Part shown: positions 1-12,902 of the stretch, piece after piece
Layout of the letters: each line of letters begins with the position of its first letter
How positions within the stretch are numbered: the first letter of the stretch is position 1
Source of the DNA: Whalleya microplaca
Lineage: Eukaryota; Ascomycota; Sordariomycetes; Xylariales; Xylariaceae
DNA: 64,000 nucleotides
Direction of reading: 5' to 3'
Assembly (NCBI GenBank): GCA_022497155.1
Contig: MU385720.1
Location: forward strand, 868,001 to 932,000
The notes under the pieces: generated by a model
Told to the model about the DNA's origin: nothing
The model's database searches: none
Seen by the model: the letters and a program-made list of their open reading frames with translations, nothing else
Program-made: the position numbers and the translations under genes

Positions 1-178
1 GACTCATACGTGTTTACTACCCAGCGTAAGACTCAAATATCATTGAGATAGCACCGAAGTCCAATAGGCATTTCTTAAGAACTTAAATAGATCCAAATAA
101 TAGGCAGCGTAAATACACACATGATGCTGCTGTGCATAATCAAATCATAGAAATATAGCATTTCGAACCTCATCGTGT

Positions 179-2906
179 TTAACAACCACCACCGCCACCA
201 CCACACTGTTTGGGTATTCGTTAGTTCAATGCTTCATAGTAGGTCTTAGAGAGTGGACTTACACCGCCTCCGCCTCCGCCGCCGCAACCACCACCTCCTC
301 CTCCCCCACCACAACCACCGCCGCTTCCTCCTCCGCCGATCCCCCCACCTCCACAAGCTGGACCGGATGAGCCGCACTGAAAACCGTAAAGTCAGCTCTT
401 CTTCACGTATTGAAAACTCGAATTGGGTTAGACTTACCCCACCGCCTCCTCCGCCACAACCTCCGCTTCCCCCACAGCCACCGCCAGCCGCACCACAGGC
501 TCCCGAGGCACAGGCTCCTTGCCCGGAGCCCATGGCGGCGACGCCGGGGTCGCCACAGGGGTAGATGCCCGGGGTGACATACATCGGGTACACGTATGGA
601 GCGTAAAGCACTGCGGCACGCTGGGTCAGTATCCGGTTCTCATTGTGCAAGGTAACAGTGGCTGTAGGTACCCTGGAATAGGGTGGAATGCACGTACTGT
701 AAGGGTAGCCCCAATACATGTAGTAATATTCGTCTCGTGGAGGAAGCTGGCGGCCCTTCTTCTTGGCGCGTTTCTGCGCCTTCTCGTAGTTCTCATCGAG
801 ATGCATTTGGTGCGACAAGTGTAGTCGGCGGCGGACACTATCGCGATACTTGTCTACGTCCTGGAACTTGACGGAATTGTGTGCGGATATATGAGCGCTG
901 TTGTCCGGAGGACAAAGATTCGCTTGGCCTGAGGCGTGGAATGACTCTGAGACTGTGATTGTGGCATCTGGTTAGAAAACACCGTTTTGAATGATGAATA
1001 GAGACGAGGGTTATGTATATAGGGTCTCAGGTACATACTCTTCTCGTTCTTAGACACGCCAAATATCTTGCCGACTGATGAGACGTGCGCGGCACGAATG
1101 GACTCGCAATACCAGCAGGTACATTCCGAGTAGACCTCACCGTACAGATTCTGGTAGGCTCTACTAGTCCACTCAAATGCCAAGGAGAGCCTGTCCTCGT
1201 CGATCTTGTCGTCGTGGTCAGCGAACTGGCCTGTCTTGGATTCCATCCAGCTCAAGTAGATTGCCGGGCTGAGCTGATGTGTGTGCCAAGCTAAGTCCAC
1301 GTCAAGAGTCGGAACGACGAATGGGTCCGGGTTCAAGGTCATTATCTTCGTGAAGCGTTCATACTTCATGATGAGTCGTTGCATTGTATCTCGAGCTGCG
1401 GGACTGTGTAGCCAGTCAATCTGTTTACAATGTGAGTTACTGATTTCGATACACAGTTATAAACGAGTATTTAAAACCTACCTTGTGCATCTTTTCTGTG
1501 AAGATGCTCTGTCGCATGACCGCGCCGCCAAGTTCAAGGCCAAATGGTGAAGGATTCCCCCAATAACGTGTCATCATTTTCCTCGTATGAACCCGAGCCT
1601 CTGCTCCGAGTCTATAACGCTTAATCGCATCCTTCCCTGACACGCCCTCAACGGCCTTTACGACGTTATCGCCCTTTATTGCGGTCTCAATGAGGCGACG
1701 GACATGGTCCATCGATACGGAGGCCAATTGATGCCGGGTAAGAAGGGTTAGTATTTCGCTGCGAAGATGTTTCTTAATTAGCCGGTTCGGAAATGTGCGC
1801 CCGAACCTGTCCTTCTTGATACCCGATGCAGGGACTGTCTTAGGCAAGCCCGTCTTGTAGTCCAGTATGGTGCCAGGCATTGGCCGATTCTGGACGAGAA
1901 GCCCCTGAACATCTTTGATGAATTTGGCGACTTCGAGACACTCTCTGGTAATAGTATTGCTGCACTTGGAGCAGATATAGGCGAGATTGCCATCTCCATA
2001 GCCCTCCCCTACAATTCCGGGATCGTCGCCTTTATAGTCTTCAGGGAGTGAGCAGGTAGTCCATGGGATACGATGAGATTGTGAGCAGGCGGGACACCTG
2101 AGAGGTTTGACTGCTGGGTCGTCTATGTTGTCCCATCTTCTACCGGTCAGTTTTTCCCAAGCAGCGATGCATTCGGGCGAGACAGAGTAGCTGAAGTCTG
2201 TACCGATAGCATCGTTAACAAACTTCCAGGGCATACCAGCCGTCCATAGGCCGTTAAGACTGAAGCGCATGCAATCTTCGAGGTATACCCTTGGATTTAG
2301 CATGTGGGCATGCCACACAAGTAATACGTCTGCAATGATTAGACAAATATCATTTACAACAGATATGGTGGACCTACCAATTGGGGGCAACATCACGTTG
2401 GACCAACGCAAAGCCTGGCTTTTGTTGGCAAAGCTGGAGTACTTTTCAGAATCAGTTTCCATATCCTGCTCAGTCAGCCAGTTGGTGCTGAGTGCATTCC
2501 ACCAGGTCTCGTATCGATCAACAGCCCTCGCTATATAAAGCGCCCATCGCTTCTCACGTAGAGAAACCAGCCGTTTTCCGGTTTCGTCTTCAAGCTTCAA
2601 TCTGTTCTCGACAGCTCTCGCCTCTCTGTCCTGTTTTGAAAGGGCGCGACTGTCAAATATACCCCAAAGACCGTCATTGTAGCCGATATCTTCCTTGAGG
2701 CTCTCAAAGGCAGAGAGCAGCTTCAGATGTGCCAGACAAGTATCGGGGCTCAGATCTGCAGTGACGGGAGAGAGATTGAGCGACGAGAAAGCGGAGTTCA
2801 GCTCATCGACAGCTGTACTCGGAGGGTTTCCGTCTTCCACGGCGTATTGAGGTGGTGCCTCGCTGTTTCCGCCCTGTTGGAGGGGAAGGTCAATTGATTG
2901 CGCCAT
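179..2906 (-). CDS. Glycine-rich domain-containing protein (GRDP / DUF1399 family)
   Basis: Six exons: 2906-2378, 2329-1482, 1420-1039, 928-438, 376-263, 205-179, giving about 796 residues. All junctions keep frame and use GTRNGT-type donors and CAG acceptors. Two family landmarks are visible, VWHAHMLNP near residue 180 and LDVDLAWHTHQL near residue 500. Between them lies a possible zinc ribbon (CPAC then CSKC). The region after LAWHTHQL carries the conserved HISAHNSVKF segment. The C-terminus is almost pure Gly with Cys spacers. The last intron separates off a nine-codon exon reading C-G6-C-stop. Plant GRDPs are linked to stress and development; the role of fungal members is unknown, so no function is assigned. 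The first intron (2377-2330) is 48 nt and a multiple of three, so translating through it would also stay open. Confidence 0.85.
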
Positions 2907-5511
2907 CGTGAGCTGTTGTGTAACTTCTCAGACGGAAACTCTAAGCTGGGCAATTGAGAATTTATACAAGGACATTTGTATGCACTCGGGTTAGCTGGCA
3001 TAGGGTCAGGCAAGGCACTTTGCGGATGTGAATGTTGCACTACTAGTAGCATTCCATGATCCCACTAGTGGATGGTGCGTGGCTATAAAGAAGGCTGTTC
3101 AGCCTTTGTGCCTAAAATTGCCAAAAGGAACACCGAATAACACACAGATGATAATGGCCGGGCGCACTATTCGAGCCGCTACCCGTGTCAGCTCGCTTAT
3201 GTGAAGATAGTGGCGCGAGCTAGGGAAACAGGCACCGCAGCTGACCTGTAACGCTGCTTTAGCGGCTGACTGCCACAGCCCAGGAACTCCATATAATAAC
3301 GTCATAGAGTCCCACTCCACCGGTTCGGAATCTGAAGTCTCCAATTATATCCGAGGTACATAATTAGGGGATGCTCAGACTGTCAGATTCACTACTCCAC
3401 ATGCAACTGGATACTCATAAAGCTTGTCTTAGCTACAACCCACATTACTATGTACCTACATTGGCTAGCTATTTCGCCTCCTCACGCCCTAAAGGTACTA
3501 CACATACAGCCACCATTACCCTACTCTACATAGGTACTTCATACTCACCTGTTTTTAACATTTATAATACTGTAATATGTAATGACTTTACTGTTCGGGT
3601 CTAATAAGGTCGGCATCTTTATAATATTATCTCATTTAATTTTTAACAACACTTTTTTCAATTAGCCGCTATATCTAACTAGATATCCAGCTGGCCAGAT
3701 AACCGTGGCTGTGCATTCCTGTAACCATATTGCCAGACCGAGCATTTATATCTCCCAAAGCAAGTAATTTCCTCCTGTCTGGGTAGCTGGGTGGCTGTGA
3801 TCTCGACTACATCCATATACTAGATTAATTCTTTCATAAAAGCTTACCGAGATTGATAGTTGAAAGTCTGCCTTAAGCTCTAGTATATTAGCGGAACGAG
3901 AAGTCGCAGCAGATTGTATACAAGTGCACACTCAGCCCCGGGAAAGACTACCTAGGGCCTGTATCATAAGAAAAACCTACCTATTGGCGCTAATTGACCT
4001 GCAGTCGAGGCGTGGTGCTTTCAAAATGGACACAAGAGCAGACTATAGACTTTATAGTCGCAGTATATCAGCACAACCTATACCACAACTCTCAGACTAG
4101 AATGTCTAGAGGGGTAGAGAGTGGAAAGTTAGGCAGTGCTAAAGTTCAATACCTGTTGTCCATGAATGATAAAACCGAATTGGTGTTAACAACACGCTCC
4201 CCTGTTTACTGTCTTCGATCATTAATGACCATACCCACCTAGATTTATCTATCCTGGATCGACACTCAGTTGCTTTGATTCACCAATGTAGTTCCCGAGG
4301 GCAAACTACAACTACGCTACTTTCAACGCAACTGTGAAGATTCGGCTAGCTCGGAGTCTCATAGTGATACAAGGCTAGTATATAAAAGCCTAGGTAAGCC
4401 TTAACCGCCACTTGCTGTGTTACTTACACATAAGGCACATCTGGTACGCCTTTTCACTACAGTCCGTATAATTCCCTGCTTTTGTTTGATCTAGCTCGGG
4501 AAAAGGAACATCTCGGATAAGGAGGAGGCAAATTCCTTAAGGAACTAAACGTGCTATAGTTGGTCTTGGATAAACAATCGATGTTATCTTATCATCGACA
4601 TAGAATGAGCATATATAATCGATACAATCAAGGTAAGTAACGAAAGTAGCTACGAATATGGAAATATGATGTGTATTGAAAACTACATGGTAATAATAAT
4701 ATGCGGATAACCTCACTATGATTAGCTGAAAAATGAAGAAAGAAAACCTGCTTGCTATTCATGTAAGTCCATATAATATAATGACTTATAGTGAAGAATC
4801 CATCATGATCCGGGAAGTAAATATCGACAGTTAAGCCCAAAGCGATCTAACAAGAAGGTTCAAGAGTAGCTATGGATGATACAATAGTAAATGGCCTGGA
4901 CAGGTGTCCAACCATGTGAAACACAGACAACGAGAATCCCGGTTCATAACCTTCCAAAAGAAGAGCCGTAAAACTGTGAACAAATGAGCTGACAAATATT
5001 TATGTGCCGATAGCATAGGAATTATCATGGATATGTGAGATCCGTATAGGGTGAAAGATTTACATTGGGGAATACCTAGAAACAATTAGTCGTGTAGGAG
5101 CATGCTTATACTTACATTTATGAGGATATAGATATGGATACGGCTTGCGAAAGAGACACCATTCTCTGATACTTAGGTATTAATATAGGGAGGGTATGTT
5201 TTAGCGCCATTTTGATCAAATAATGTCGTTTGAAGAAAGGAGATTTACCGAATGGCATAAAAAGATGTGTTAAACCAAGCGTAAAAAAGAGGGGGAAAAG
5301 AAACCAAAATAAACTAGAGGTATAATCTCTATTTCCTTTAATATGAGTTGGAGATGGCAGAACGATATGTTAAGATTCAAATGAATTATGCTCCATTAAA
5401 GTAAAACTAGTAAACCCTTGCCCCTTGAGATATTGGATAGTCCGGGGAGTTTGCACCAGCAATCGTGGACAAAACCAATCTTAGGAATCCGTGGTCAGAA
5501 GTCGTAGCTGA
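2907..5511. other. Intergenic, no gene seen
   Basis: AT-rich sequence with only short unsupported reading frames on both strands. The first part should contain the promoter of the GRDP gene. I see no splice-linked frames, RNA genes or repeats shared with the rest of the window. Confidence 0.6.
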
Positions 5512-6007
5512 TCAACGACCATATCCTTTTGGCTCTTCGGGCTTGCAAAGATGGAATTTACCGTGGTTTGCATTTCCTGTATCCTTGTTGCCTTCGTGGC
5601 AGATTGTACCCTTGTATGTCTTGTCTTGGTTCGTGATGCCTCGGTACGGACCTGGCTCTTCCTTTGGTTTGGAGGCGAAATTGTAGTCGCCGCCTTTCTG
5701 TGTTACGGGATATTCGTAGTAGGAAGTACTCGCTGAGTTCGGCCGCTTGGGGATGAGACTCTCATGATTGAGGTATTCGTGGGGGTACCCGGATTTTCCC
5801 TTGTCTTTCGGGTCTGGGGCTCTTGATAGCTGGTCAAGAACTCTGGTCTCAGAGATCTTATTGTTGGTCAAGACCGTATTGTGGGATATTAGCATTGGCT
5901 GTATTGGGGTTCAAGTTAGCTCAAGGTTAAGGGGTGTATTACCCGAGTATATAGTATAACCAAAAATTTCATACCTCTGCTTTTTTGTCCTTGGTTTTCT
6001 TCCCCAT
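5512..6007 (-). CDS. Guanyl-specific ribonuclease T1/N1-like protein without signal peptide
   Basis: Two exons, 6007-5975 and 5898-5512, joined across a 76-nt intron (GTATGA donor, ACAG acceptor), give 139 residues. The C-terminal part matches the microbial RNase N1/T1 fold by motif: YPHEY (H51), YYEYP (E73), GPYR (R97), CHEG (H112) and GKF (F126). These correspond to the His40, Glu58, Arg77, His92 and Phe100 landmarks of RNase T1. Such enzymes cleave single-stranded RNA after guanosine and are normally secreted. Here the N-terminus is MGKKTKDKKAE, lysine-rich and with no hydrophobic stretch, so the product would start in the cytosol or nucleus. Few cysteines are present, so the usual RNase T1 disulphides look absent. 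The next genes on either side are unrelated. Family assignment rests on motif order, not a search. Confidence 0.72.
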
Positions 6008-6803
6008 ATTGCCTATTCTCGAGTTCCTAGTACTGAGGAAATAAGTATCGAGATATTTCTGTATACTGAAGAGGAGTTGAATAGCCCCTGATAATGAGCA
6101 CTGATCTGCGCTGAAGGCAAATGACTTTTTCTGGGCTGATGATACTGAGGATAGATAAGCCGCGTGGATAGATCCTTGGGATATTGGAGTAGTATATTGA
6201 TTAAGATTGGAATTACATTCAACGACTATCTAGTTAAATACTCCAGCTCAGTGCTTGTGCAACGGAATACTAGCATCATCAGAGTATTCCAATCAAGCTC
6301 CAAATGTCACATCTTGGGCCATTTGCAGTGATTCACGGGTGATTCTCGTCCATCTTCGCTTCGTTGTGGTGTATAGCATAGGCAAGATTGTAAGTCACTC
6401 CACTCCATGGGAGGCTTTCGTGAATAAAAGACGACTATATGTACCGTACATGCGTGCACTTACTGTAGTGTGTAACGTGCTAGCCCTGTTTCCACTCCAC
6501 GGGAACCTCATGAGATGAGCTAACAAAGCGAGTAACCATATAGCGCTGTCAGGAATCGAACCTAACTCGCTTTATTACTCACTGTAGCTTCATGAGGAGT
6601 GACTTACAACCTTAAACATAGGATTACTCAACCAAGACCAGTGACTGGATAATTATAGGCGGTTATTCGCCCGCGGATTGGATGAATGGAATGACACTAG
6701 GGATTTGGAGTTTGACCACCCCACACTGCGAAACATATAAATATCTCCCTCCCGGCCTTCATCAACCTATCCACATCACACAAACCACTTCTCGGTGCAA
6801 GCA
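6008..6803. other. Intergenic; promoter of the DUF3632 gene
   Basis: No gene seen. A TATA-like element (CATATAAATA) lies about 70 bases before the start at 6804, followed by a pyrimidine-rich leader. A short T-arm-like stretch on the minus strand near 6545-6570 does not fold into a full tRNA. Confidence 0.5.
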
Positions 6804-7757
6804 ATGGAGCCTCAACTCGTACTCAAGCTGAAGGACGATGACACCTGGGTCGTCGCAAAGACAGCCTTTGACATCATTGCTGCATACGTCCAGCCGACCA
6901 GTCAATCATTGCCGGAGCAAGTAGCCCTTTATCTGGACAATCTAACACCGGTAAAGAGGCAGTTGAACTATCTAGAGAGAACCGAAACATTCACTAGTTT
7001 TCTGCTTGAGTTCTGGGAGGTCTTTCTCGTACTTGCCCGCCAAATCCCGTGCGATCATCCCTCACAAGCACGACTCGTACAATTAGTCGCAGAATTGAAA
7101 AGTCTCTCGACAATGTCAGCAGAGGTGCGTACATACCAAGCTCCCACTAGTTTCGAGTTAACTAAGGCTGATCCTTCATTTTTGAATAGACAGGACGGGG
7201 CATTTGGACTGATCTCGTGGGTCTGGAAAATAGCATACAAGACAGTTGGAAAGGTAAGCCGCCCCCGTTTTGTCTATGTCTTTACCGTCACGGGTTGCTG
7301 ATTTGATACAGAGCCCTCGAGCGCCGAAGACACATTCGAACCCTTCCAAGAATGGATCAATCTGAACGCGTTCGTGTCCCGCCTGTACGGCGACGGTCTG
7401 ATTGACTTCTACTACTTTGCGATTTGGACAATGCGTGATTCTCTAGAGATTGCCAGCCACCCGGTGGAAGACGTATTCGAATGCTATGTTACGGCTGCTG
7501 CGCAGTGGATTTATCACTCGAGCTCTACTTTACTGAAAGATATGCGGGATAGGGAGCCTAGAGAGCTAGAACTAGGGCCCTTGAGAAGCTCGCTGTTTGT
7601 CGGCACTAAGGTGATCTCTATAGATCGCTGGCTCTTCTGGAAACAGAGATTCAAGAGTTTGAGCGAACTGGATTCTCCAGAGATTCTGAAAAGAGAAGCT
7701 CTTGCTGCGTTTGAGGTTATGCACAGGGACGATGGAGAAGTGCCATACGTACACTAG
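6804..7757 (+). CDS. DUF3632 family protein
   Basis: Three exons, 6804-7124, 7190-7253 and 7312-7757, give 276 residues. The small middle exon is read in the frame GIWTDLVGLENSIQDSW because this matches the W-x-DLP-x-L-xx-S-x-x-DSW signature I know from DUF3632 proteins. Exon 3 continues with NLNAFVSRLYGDGL and then AIWTMRDSLE and AAAQWIYHS, also typical of the family. The length fits. These proteins are fungal, probably cytosolic and helical, and have no known activity. The other reading of the middle exon stays open through intron 1 but loses the family motif. The start is the ATG at 6804; the in-frame GTG nine bases upstream is not needed. Confidence 0.75.
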
Positions 7758-8942
7758 CAGCTCACGAATTACGGAGATAATAGCCAAGTCTCAAGGAATG
7801 ATGTTGGAACTCCACACTCCGAGATTTGATGCTATTATGGGACTAGTTGGTAATAAATAAGTGGCATGCAAGATGTCCATTTTGTTTTTCTTCAGTTGCG
7901 CAGCTTTAGACATACAGTTACTACATAATTCGATTCTTTTACCTTTGATCAAGAGCTATTATATGTGATATTGAGGTTATATTTACTCAATTGATACGTA
8001 TTGGCTCCCTTTATGTTTCATACACTATCACCCATCCCCACGAGAATGCATGTAAAGAAAGCTGTTTGTAGAGGGCTTGCTGATGACGATAATATTACAA
8101 CTGTGCTCCTCCGTGGAAGAGTCATGTCGTACTTACATTCGTAATATTTGTGATTAGATATAACTTAGTTCAACTTCGTATTAAATTTTCGAGAGTATAC
8201 TGTTACACCACCTAACACCTTCTAATGTTTTTTTGTGCAATAGTATTGATAATTTCTTCTAAGCATAAAATGAAATAATCAACTACTAATTGGATTACTC
8301 TTTCTCCGATAGGCTTTGAAAGAGTGGTTATCGGGGACGGGTGACGTCTTCTTACTGAGCGATGGTGCCATTGGACTCAAAGCTGCATCGGTTGGCCGAT
8401 AGGAGGTGGGGAACGGGCTTGCGCCTCCGGGGGAGGGGTCTAATCTTCTCCCAGGGGGTCAATTGCTCATTGAAGTTGTTGCTGAGGGCGCTGCTAGAAG
8501 TTTCATTCAAGTGTACGCTGACCATATGGTGAATACATATTAAAGGAATACTGGAATACTAAGCATCTACGTAACATATACCGAGCATACTGAAAATATG
8601 TTCTTAACGTGACTGTCAGACCCCCGTGTCTAAGCGTGGACAGGCCATTACATAGACCCCTCCTGGAGAAAGTTATACCCCCCGGGCGCTGTAGCCTGTA
8701 GGACCCTCGTGGGGAGTACATGTAGGTACAGGTGCGGAGCTACCTATCGGAGAATATGTGGGGCCGGACTTCAAGTGGATGAATGAATTGAATTTCTTCT
8801 ATGGTCGAGCTCCGAATGCCTACGCAATGCAAATACCTCCATAATCCCCCAGTGCCAATTGATGAACCGACAGACACGCAATCGAAGTACAATGACGCAG
8901 TGATCCCTTCTGCAGGACGAAGCCGTCTTCGATCTACCTACC
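7758..8942. other. Intergenic, no gene seen
   Basis: AT-rich, with only short unsupported frames. The last few hundred bases should contain the promoter of the downstream D-lactate dehydrogenase gene. Confidence 0.55.
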
Positions 8943-10981
8943 ATGTCCCGTCTCGTGTCTCGGTCCACCCGCGCTGGGCTTCGGAACCTGGGCGCTCCCA
9001 GCGCCGGCCGGCCAGCTGCGCGATGCGTTGCGCTCGCCGGCAGCGTGCGCGCCTATGCCACCGATAAGAAGGATTCGTTCAAGGGCCAGATGCTCGAGAG
9101 TATCAGCTCGCGCATTGCCCGCGAGAAGGCGGAGCGCGAAAAATTTGCCAAGCAGAGGCAGCAGTCCGCCACGACGAGGCGCTGGGCTACGACGTTCGGT
9201 ATGGTTCCCTGTCAATATCTGCGCGTCCGCGACGGTGATCGCTAATTCATTGTTTCGATGTCAGTCATACTTGCCGTAACCGTGGGTTCATACTACTTAG
9301 GCACGATAGCGCCTCGTGACCTCAGCCCGGACTCGACGCTCCCGCTGGCTCTCACCCGCGACCCGAAGCATAAGAATGACAAGGCGAACCTCGAGGCGGC
9401 TTGGGCCGACTTTGCCGCCCTTGTCGGCAAGGAAAACGTGAGCACCGTTGAGGACGACCTGCACACGCACGCCAACTCCGATTGGTCAAGCTACCGCAAC
9501 GAGAGTTCGCAGAAGCCCTTCATGGTGGTGTATCCGGGCTCGACAGAGGAGGTCAGCGCAATCATGAAGATTTGCCATGCGCGAAGAATACCCGTGGTCG
9601 GCTACAGCGGGGGCACAAGCTTGGAAGGGCACTTTACACCTACGAGAGGAGGCATCTGTGTGGATTTTAAGAGGATGAACAAGATACTCAACCTTCACAA
9701 AGACGACATGGACGTCGTTGTGCAGCCGGCGGTAGGTTGGGAGCTGCTTAACGAGGAGCTCAGCAAAGACAACCTCTTCTTCCCGCCGGACCCGGGTCCG
9801 GGAGCTCAGATCGGAGGCATGATTGGTACTGGGTGCAGCGGCACGAACGCATACCGATACGGCACTATGAGAGAGTGGGTTCTCTCGCTTACGGTTGTAC
9901 TTGCGGACGGGACCGTGATCAAGACCAGACAACGCCCGCGCAAGAGCTCCGCAGGCTACGATCTGACCAAGCTTTTCATCGGAAGCGAGGGCACTCTGGG
10001 CCTGGTCACCGAGGCAACTTTGAAAGTCACGACTAAGCCCGCCAGCACGAGCGTGGCCATCTGCGGCTTCGGCACAGTACGGCAAGCCGCCGATTGCGTC
10101 GCCAAGGTCGTGGGGCAGGGCGTCCAAGTCGCGGCGGTCGAGCTGCTCGACGAGGAGCAAATGCACTGCATCAACGAAGCGGGCATGACCAAGAAGCAGT
10201 GGAAGGAGGTGCCGACGCTGTTCTTCAAGTTCTCGGGCACGGAGCGCGGCGTCAAGGAGCAGATCCAGATCGTGCAGGACATGGCCAGCTCGACGGGCAG
10301 CAAGAGCTTCGAGTTCGCGCGCTCCGAGGAGGAGAAGGCCGAGCTGTGGAGCGCCCGCAAGGAGGCCCTGTGGAGCACCATGGCCGTCGCCAAGCCCGGC
10401 GAGAAGGTCTGGACCGGCGACGTCGCCGTGCCCATGAGCAGGCTGCCGCAGCTGATTGAGGAGACCAAGAACGATATGAAGAAGAGCGGCATGTACGGCA
10501 CGATTGTCGGGCATGTTGGCGATGGAAACTTCCACAGTGAGTGCGAACATCACGTAGGCCTAGGTGTTCGTATATTAACGAGTTATAGTCATCCTGCTAT
10601 CGAACGATGAGCAAAGACACGACGCTGAGGTCTTGGTGCATCGTATGGTGAAGAGGGCTGTGGAGTTGGAAGGAACCGTGACGGTGAGTGGCACTTCTAG
10701 CAAGATGACGGAAATTCAAACTTGAGACTAACCCTTTCATCCAGGGAGAACATGGAGTTGGCTTGGTCAAGCGAGACTACCTGCCCCATGAGCTTGGCGA
10801 GAGCACCGTCGACACGATGAGAAAGGTGAGAGCTACCACATGCCTGTTCCCAACCTTGTATTATACTGACAGGCACCGTTTTCAACAGATCAAGCAAGCT
10901 CTTGACCCCCTATGTCTGCTTAACTGCGACAAAGTTGTCCGGATGCAGAAACCGAAACCTGGCGAGATTGCTGAGTGGTGA
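8943..10981 (+). CDS. DLD1: D-lactate dehydrogenase (cytochrome), mitochondrial
   Basis: Five exons, 8943-9198, 9265-10536, 10589-10683, 10745-10825 and 10889-10981, give 598 residues. The product oxidises D-lactate to pyruvate and passes electrons to cytochrome c. The first 40 or so residues are rich in Arg, Ser and Ala with almost no acids, as in a mitochondrial presequence. A hydrophobic segment (VILAVTVGSYYLG) follows near residue 86 and may anchor it in the inner membrane. The FAD-binding PCMH domain shows YSGGTSLEGH, PGPGAQIGGMIGTGCSG and GSEGTLGLVTEATLKV. The FAD-oxidase C-terminal domain shows GHVGDGNFH, then EHGVGLVK and an end in LDPLCLLNCDKVV. Glycolate oxidase-type relatives share these motifs, but the mitochondrial leader and length favour Dld1. 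Confidence 0.9.
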
Positions 10982-11423
10982 CCGTATTCTCCGTAACTCC
11001 GAATGCTAGGGTACTACTGATCTACTATCTCCTGTATATTGCGCACGCCTCCCGAGTCGGATACTAGGGCGGCTCATCTATAAATAAACATCCACGCATC
11101 TACGATCAACTTTTCTAATCTACCCTTGACTGTGTATGCCACCTCAAATTCAAGATATCCTAGGCGTGATATAACGTGGAATTACCTACTAGGTTTGGCT
11201 CTTAACTCTGTTAAGTGGGACTCAACGCATACAAGGGTGCACAATTCAAATTGGTCCATCAGTTTCGATATTCAATGGTTTGAAACTCCTACATACTGGT
11301 CCCAATGCTAATCTATAATGTGTCTGGTATAAGCTCAGTCTACAAGACTGTTGGTCATGTAGACACAAGAATATTCGAGATATGCTGATAGTTGAAAGGA
11401 TGCATCCTCGAGTCGATGCCTAA
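10982..11423. other. Intergenic between convergent genes
   Basis: Short 3' to 3' gap between D-lactate dehydrogenase and tyrosinase. Nothing else is evident. Confidence 0.5.
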
Positions 11424-12902
11424 CTACTCGTATACGAAGCAGAACGGCGACCCCCCTACAGTATCAAGCAGTTCGCGGTAAGCATAGACCTCGCCCACTG
11501 GCGTGATGTCGAGCGTATCATCCAGCGTCCCATTGCGGCTCTTGGGCATGTCCATCATGGTGATCGTGCCAGCCATAGTCTGCGTGCGGCATCGAAACGT
11601 CAGCATTCAGAGACAGGAAACAAGTGCTATCAATTTGAGAAAGGGGGCCACTTACTTGTCGTTGCTCCCATTCCAGGTTCTGCCAGATGAAGTACATGCG
11701 GTCGATCTGTCCGTGGTGCAGGTAGAACACCGGCTCGAGGGGCGAGAACCAGAAATCACCGCCCGGGTCACCAGCTTGAGAAAATTATGTGTCAGCAAAT
11801 CGAACTCACGAGGGAGGCCTAAAGGCTTGAGTCTACTTAGGTAGGTAAACGCCGACTTACCGATCGAGAAGTGCCCGCCTCCATGGACGGCCATGCCCCA
11901 CTTCCGGCTCTCCGGGTATCTGAAGTCGCCCTGGATGTTGGCCTGGAAGAGCTCGACGTCGGGGCTCTCGAGGATGGTCTCGGTGGTGTTGCGGAGGGTG
12001 GCCCAGCGGGCGCAGATCTGGGTGTTGAGGTCGCGCTTGAGGCAGCGCGGGTTGGGCGCGAGCGGGTCGGCGGCCGTGTTGGGGCCGAAGTTGACCGTGT
12101 AGTTCTGGAAGGGCCCCTCCTGGACGCAGCCGCCGCCGGAGCCGGCGGGGAAGAAGGACGTCCCCGTGGCGTTGACCTTGGCGCCGTTGGACCCCATCGA
12201 GGTCTCGGTGCCGTCGAAGATGGGCGATTCTTCGACGCTGCCCGCGTCTAGCCCCCATTCCCAGTAGGGGAAGGCGCCCGTGTAGCCGCAGAGCGTCCGC
12301 AGCTTCTCCTCGTACGTCCAGATGTAGAGTCTGTGGAAGAGAAGGAAGTAGGCCTGCGGTGGGTGAGTAAAACTTCGATACAAGTCGGGAGGTTGTCAAG
12401 ACATCGACTTACAGAGTTATGGACGGAGGGCGTCATTTTGTAGTGCAGTACACCAAAGCTGTCGAACATTGACCTTGAAGCAGAACCTGGTCAGTGTTGC
12501 CTGAAGAGTATAGCCTACTCCTTGGTGCTTCCACTTACTTGGGACCGGTGACGTTCTCATATACGTTGGGCTGCTCTTCCATGAGACATTGGACTGCCTT
12601 GACGAATTGTGTCCTTTCGGGTCCTGGAATGTTTCGCCTAGATGTGAAGGCTTTAGTGTTCTACTTCCAAGACTGAGGAGAGATTTGATTTACCATTCTT
12701 TGCGGACTCTGACATTTTCCTTTGTGCATGTTGACGAGGATGCTTCTATTCGAGCCAGTGCATTATTCCGGGCTGTTGTGCCGATCTCTTGCAAGGCTTT
12801 GCCAGACTCGATATCAGGCTCAGAGAAGTCTTGAGCGAGAGCCAGCCCCTGAAGGGATGCGCCTAAGAAAGCGAACGACAGCAGTTGCTTGGCGAGACCC
12901 AT
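11424..12902 (-). CDS. Secreted tyrosinase (type-3 copper phenol oxidase)
   Basis: Six exons, 12902-12694, 12637-12539, 12473-12413, 12353-11861, 11774-11656 and 11579-11424, give 378 residues. An N-terminal signal peptide is plausible (hydrophobic, ending near ALAQ at residue 24). CuA ligands are H113, H121 (SVHNSAYFLLFHRLYIW) and H130. CuB ligands are H280 and H284 (VHGGGHFSIG) and H308 (FYLHHGQIDRMYF). The W-x-W motif in FPYWEWGLD is also present. The family hydroxylates phenols and oxidises catechols to quinones. This short form lacks the long C-terminal regulatory domain of mushroom tyrosinases, as do many secreted ascomycete versions. Several NxT/S sites fit secretion. Monophenolase versus catechol oxidase activity cannot be decided from sequence. 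Confidence 0.9.

Noticed and set aside
6545..6570. Minus-strand T-arm-like GGTTCGATTCC suggesting a tRNA
   Set aside because: No matching acceptor stem, D-arm or anticodon arm can be placed at the right distance.
9486..10553. 355-codon minus-strand frame opposite D-lactate dehydrogenase
   Set aside because: Leucine/arginine/alanine-rich shadow of a GC-rich coding strand.
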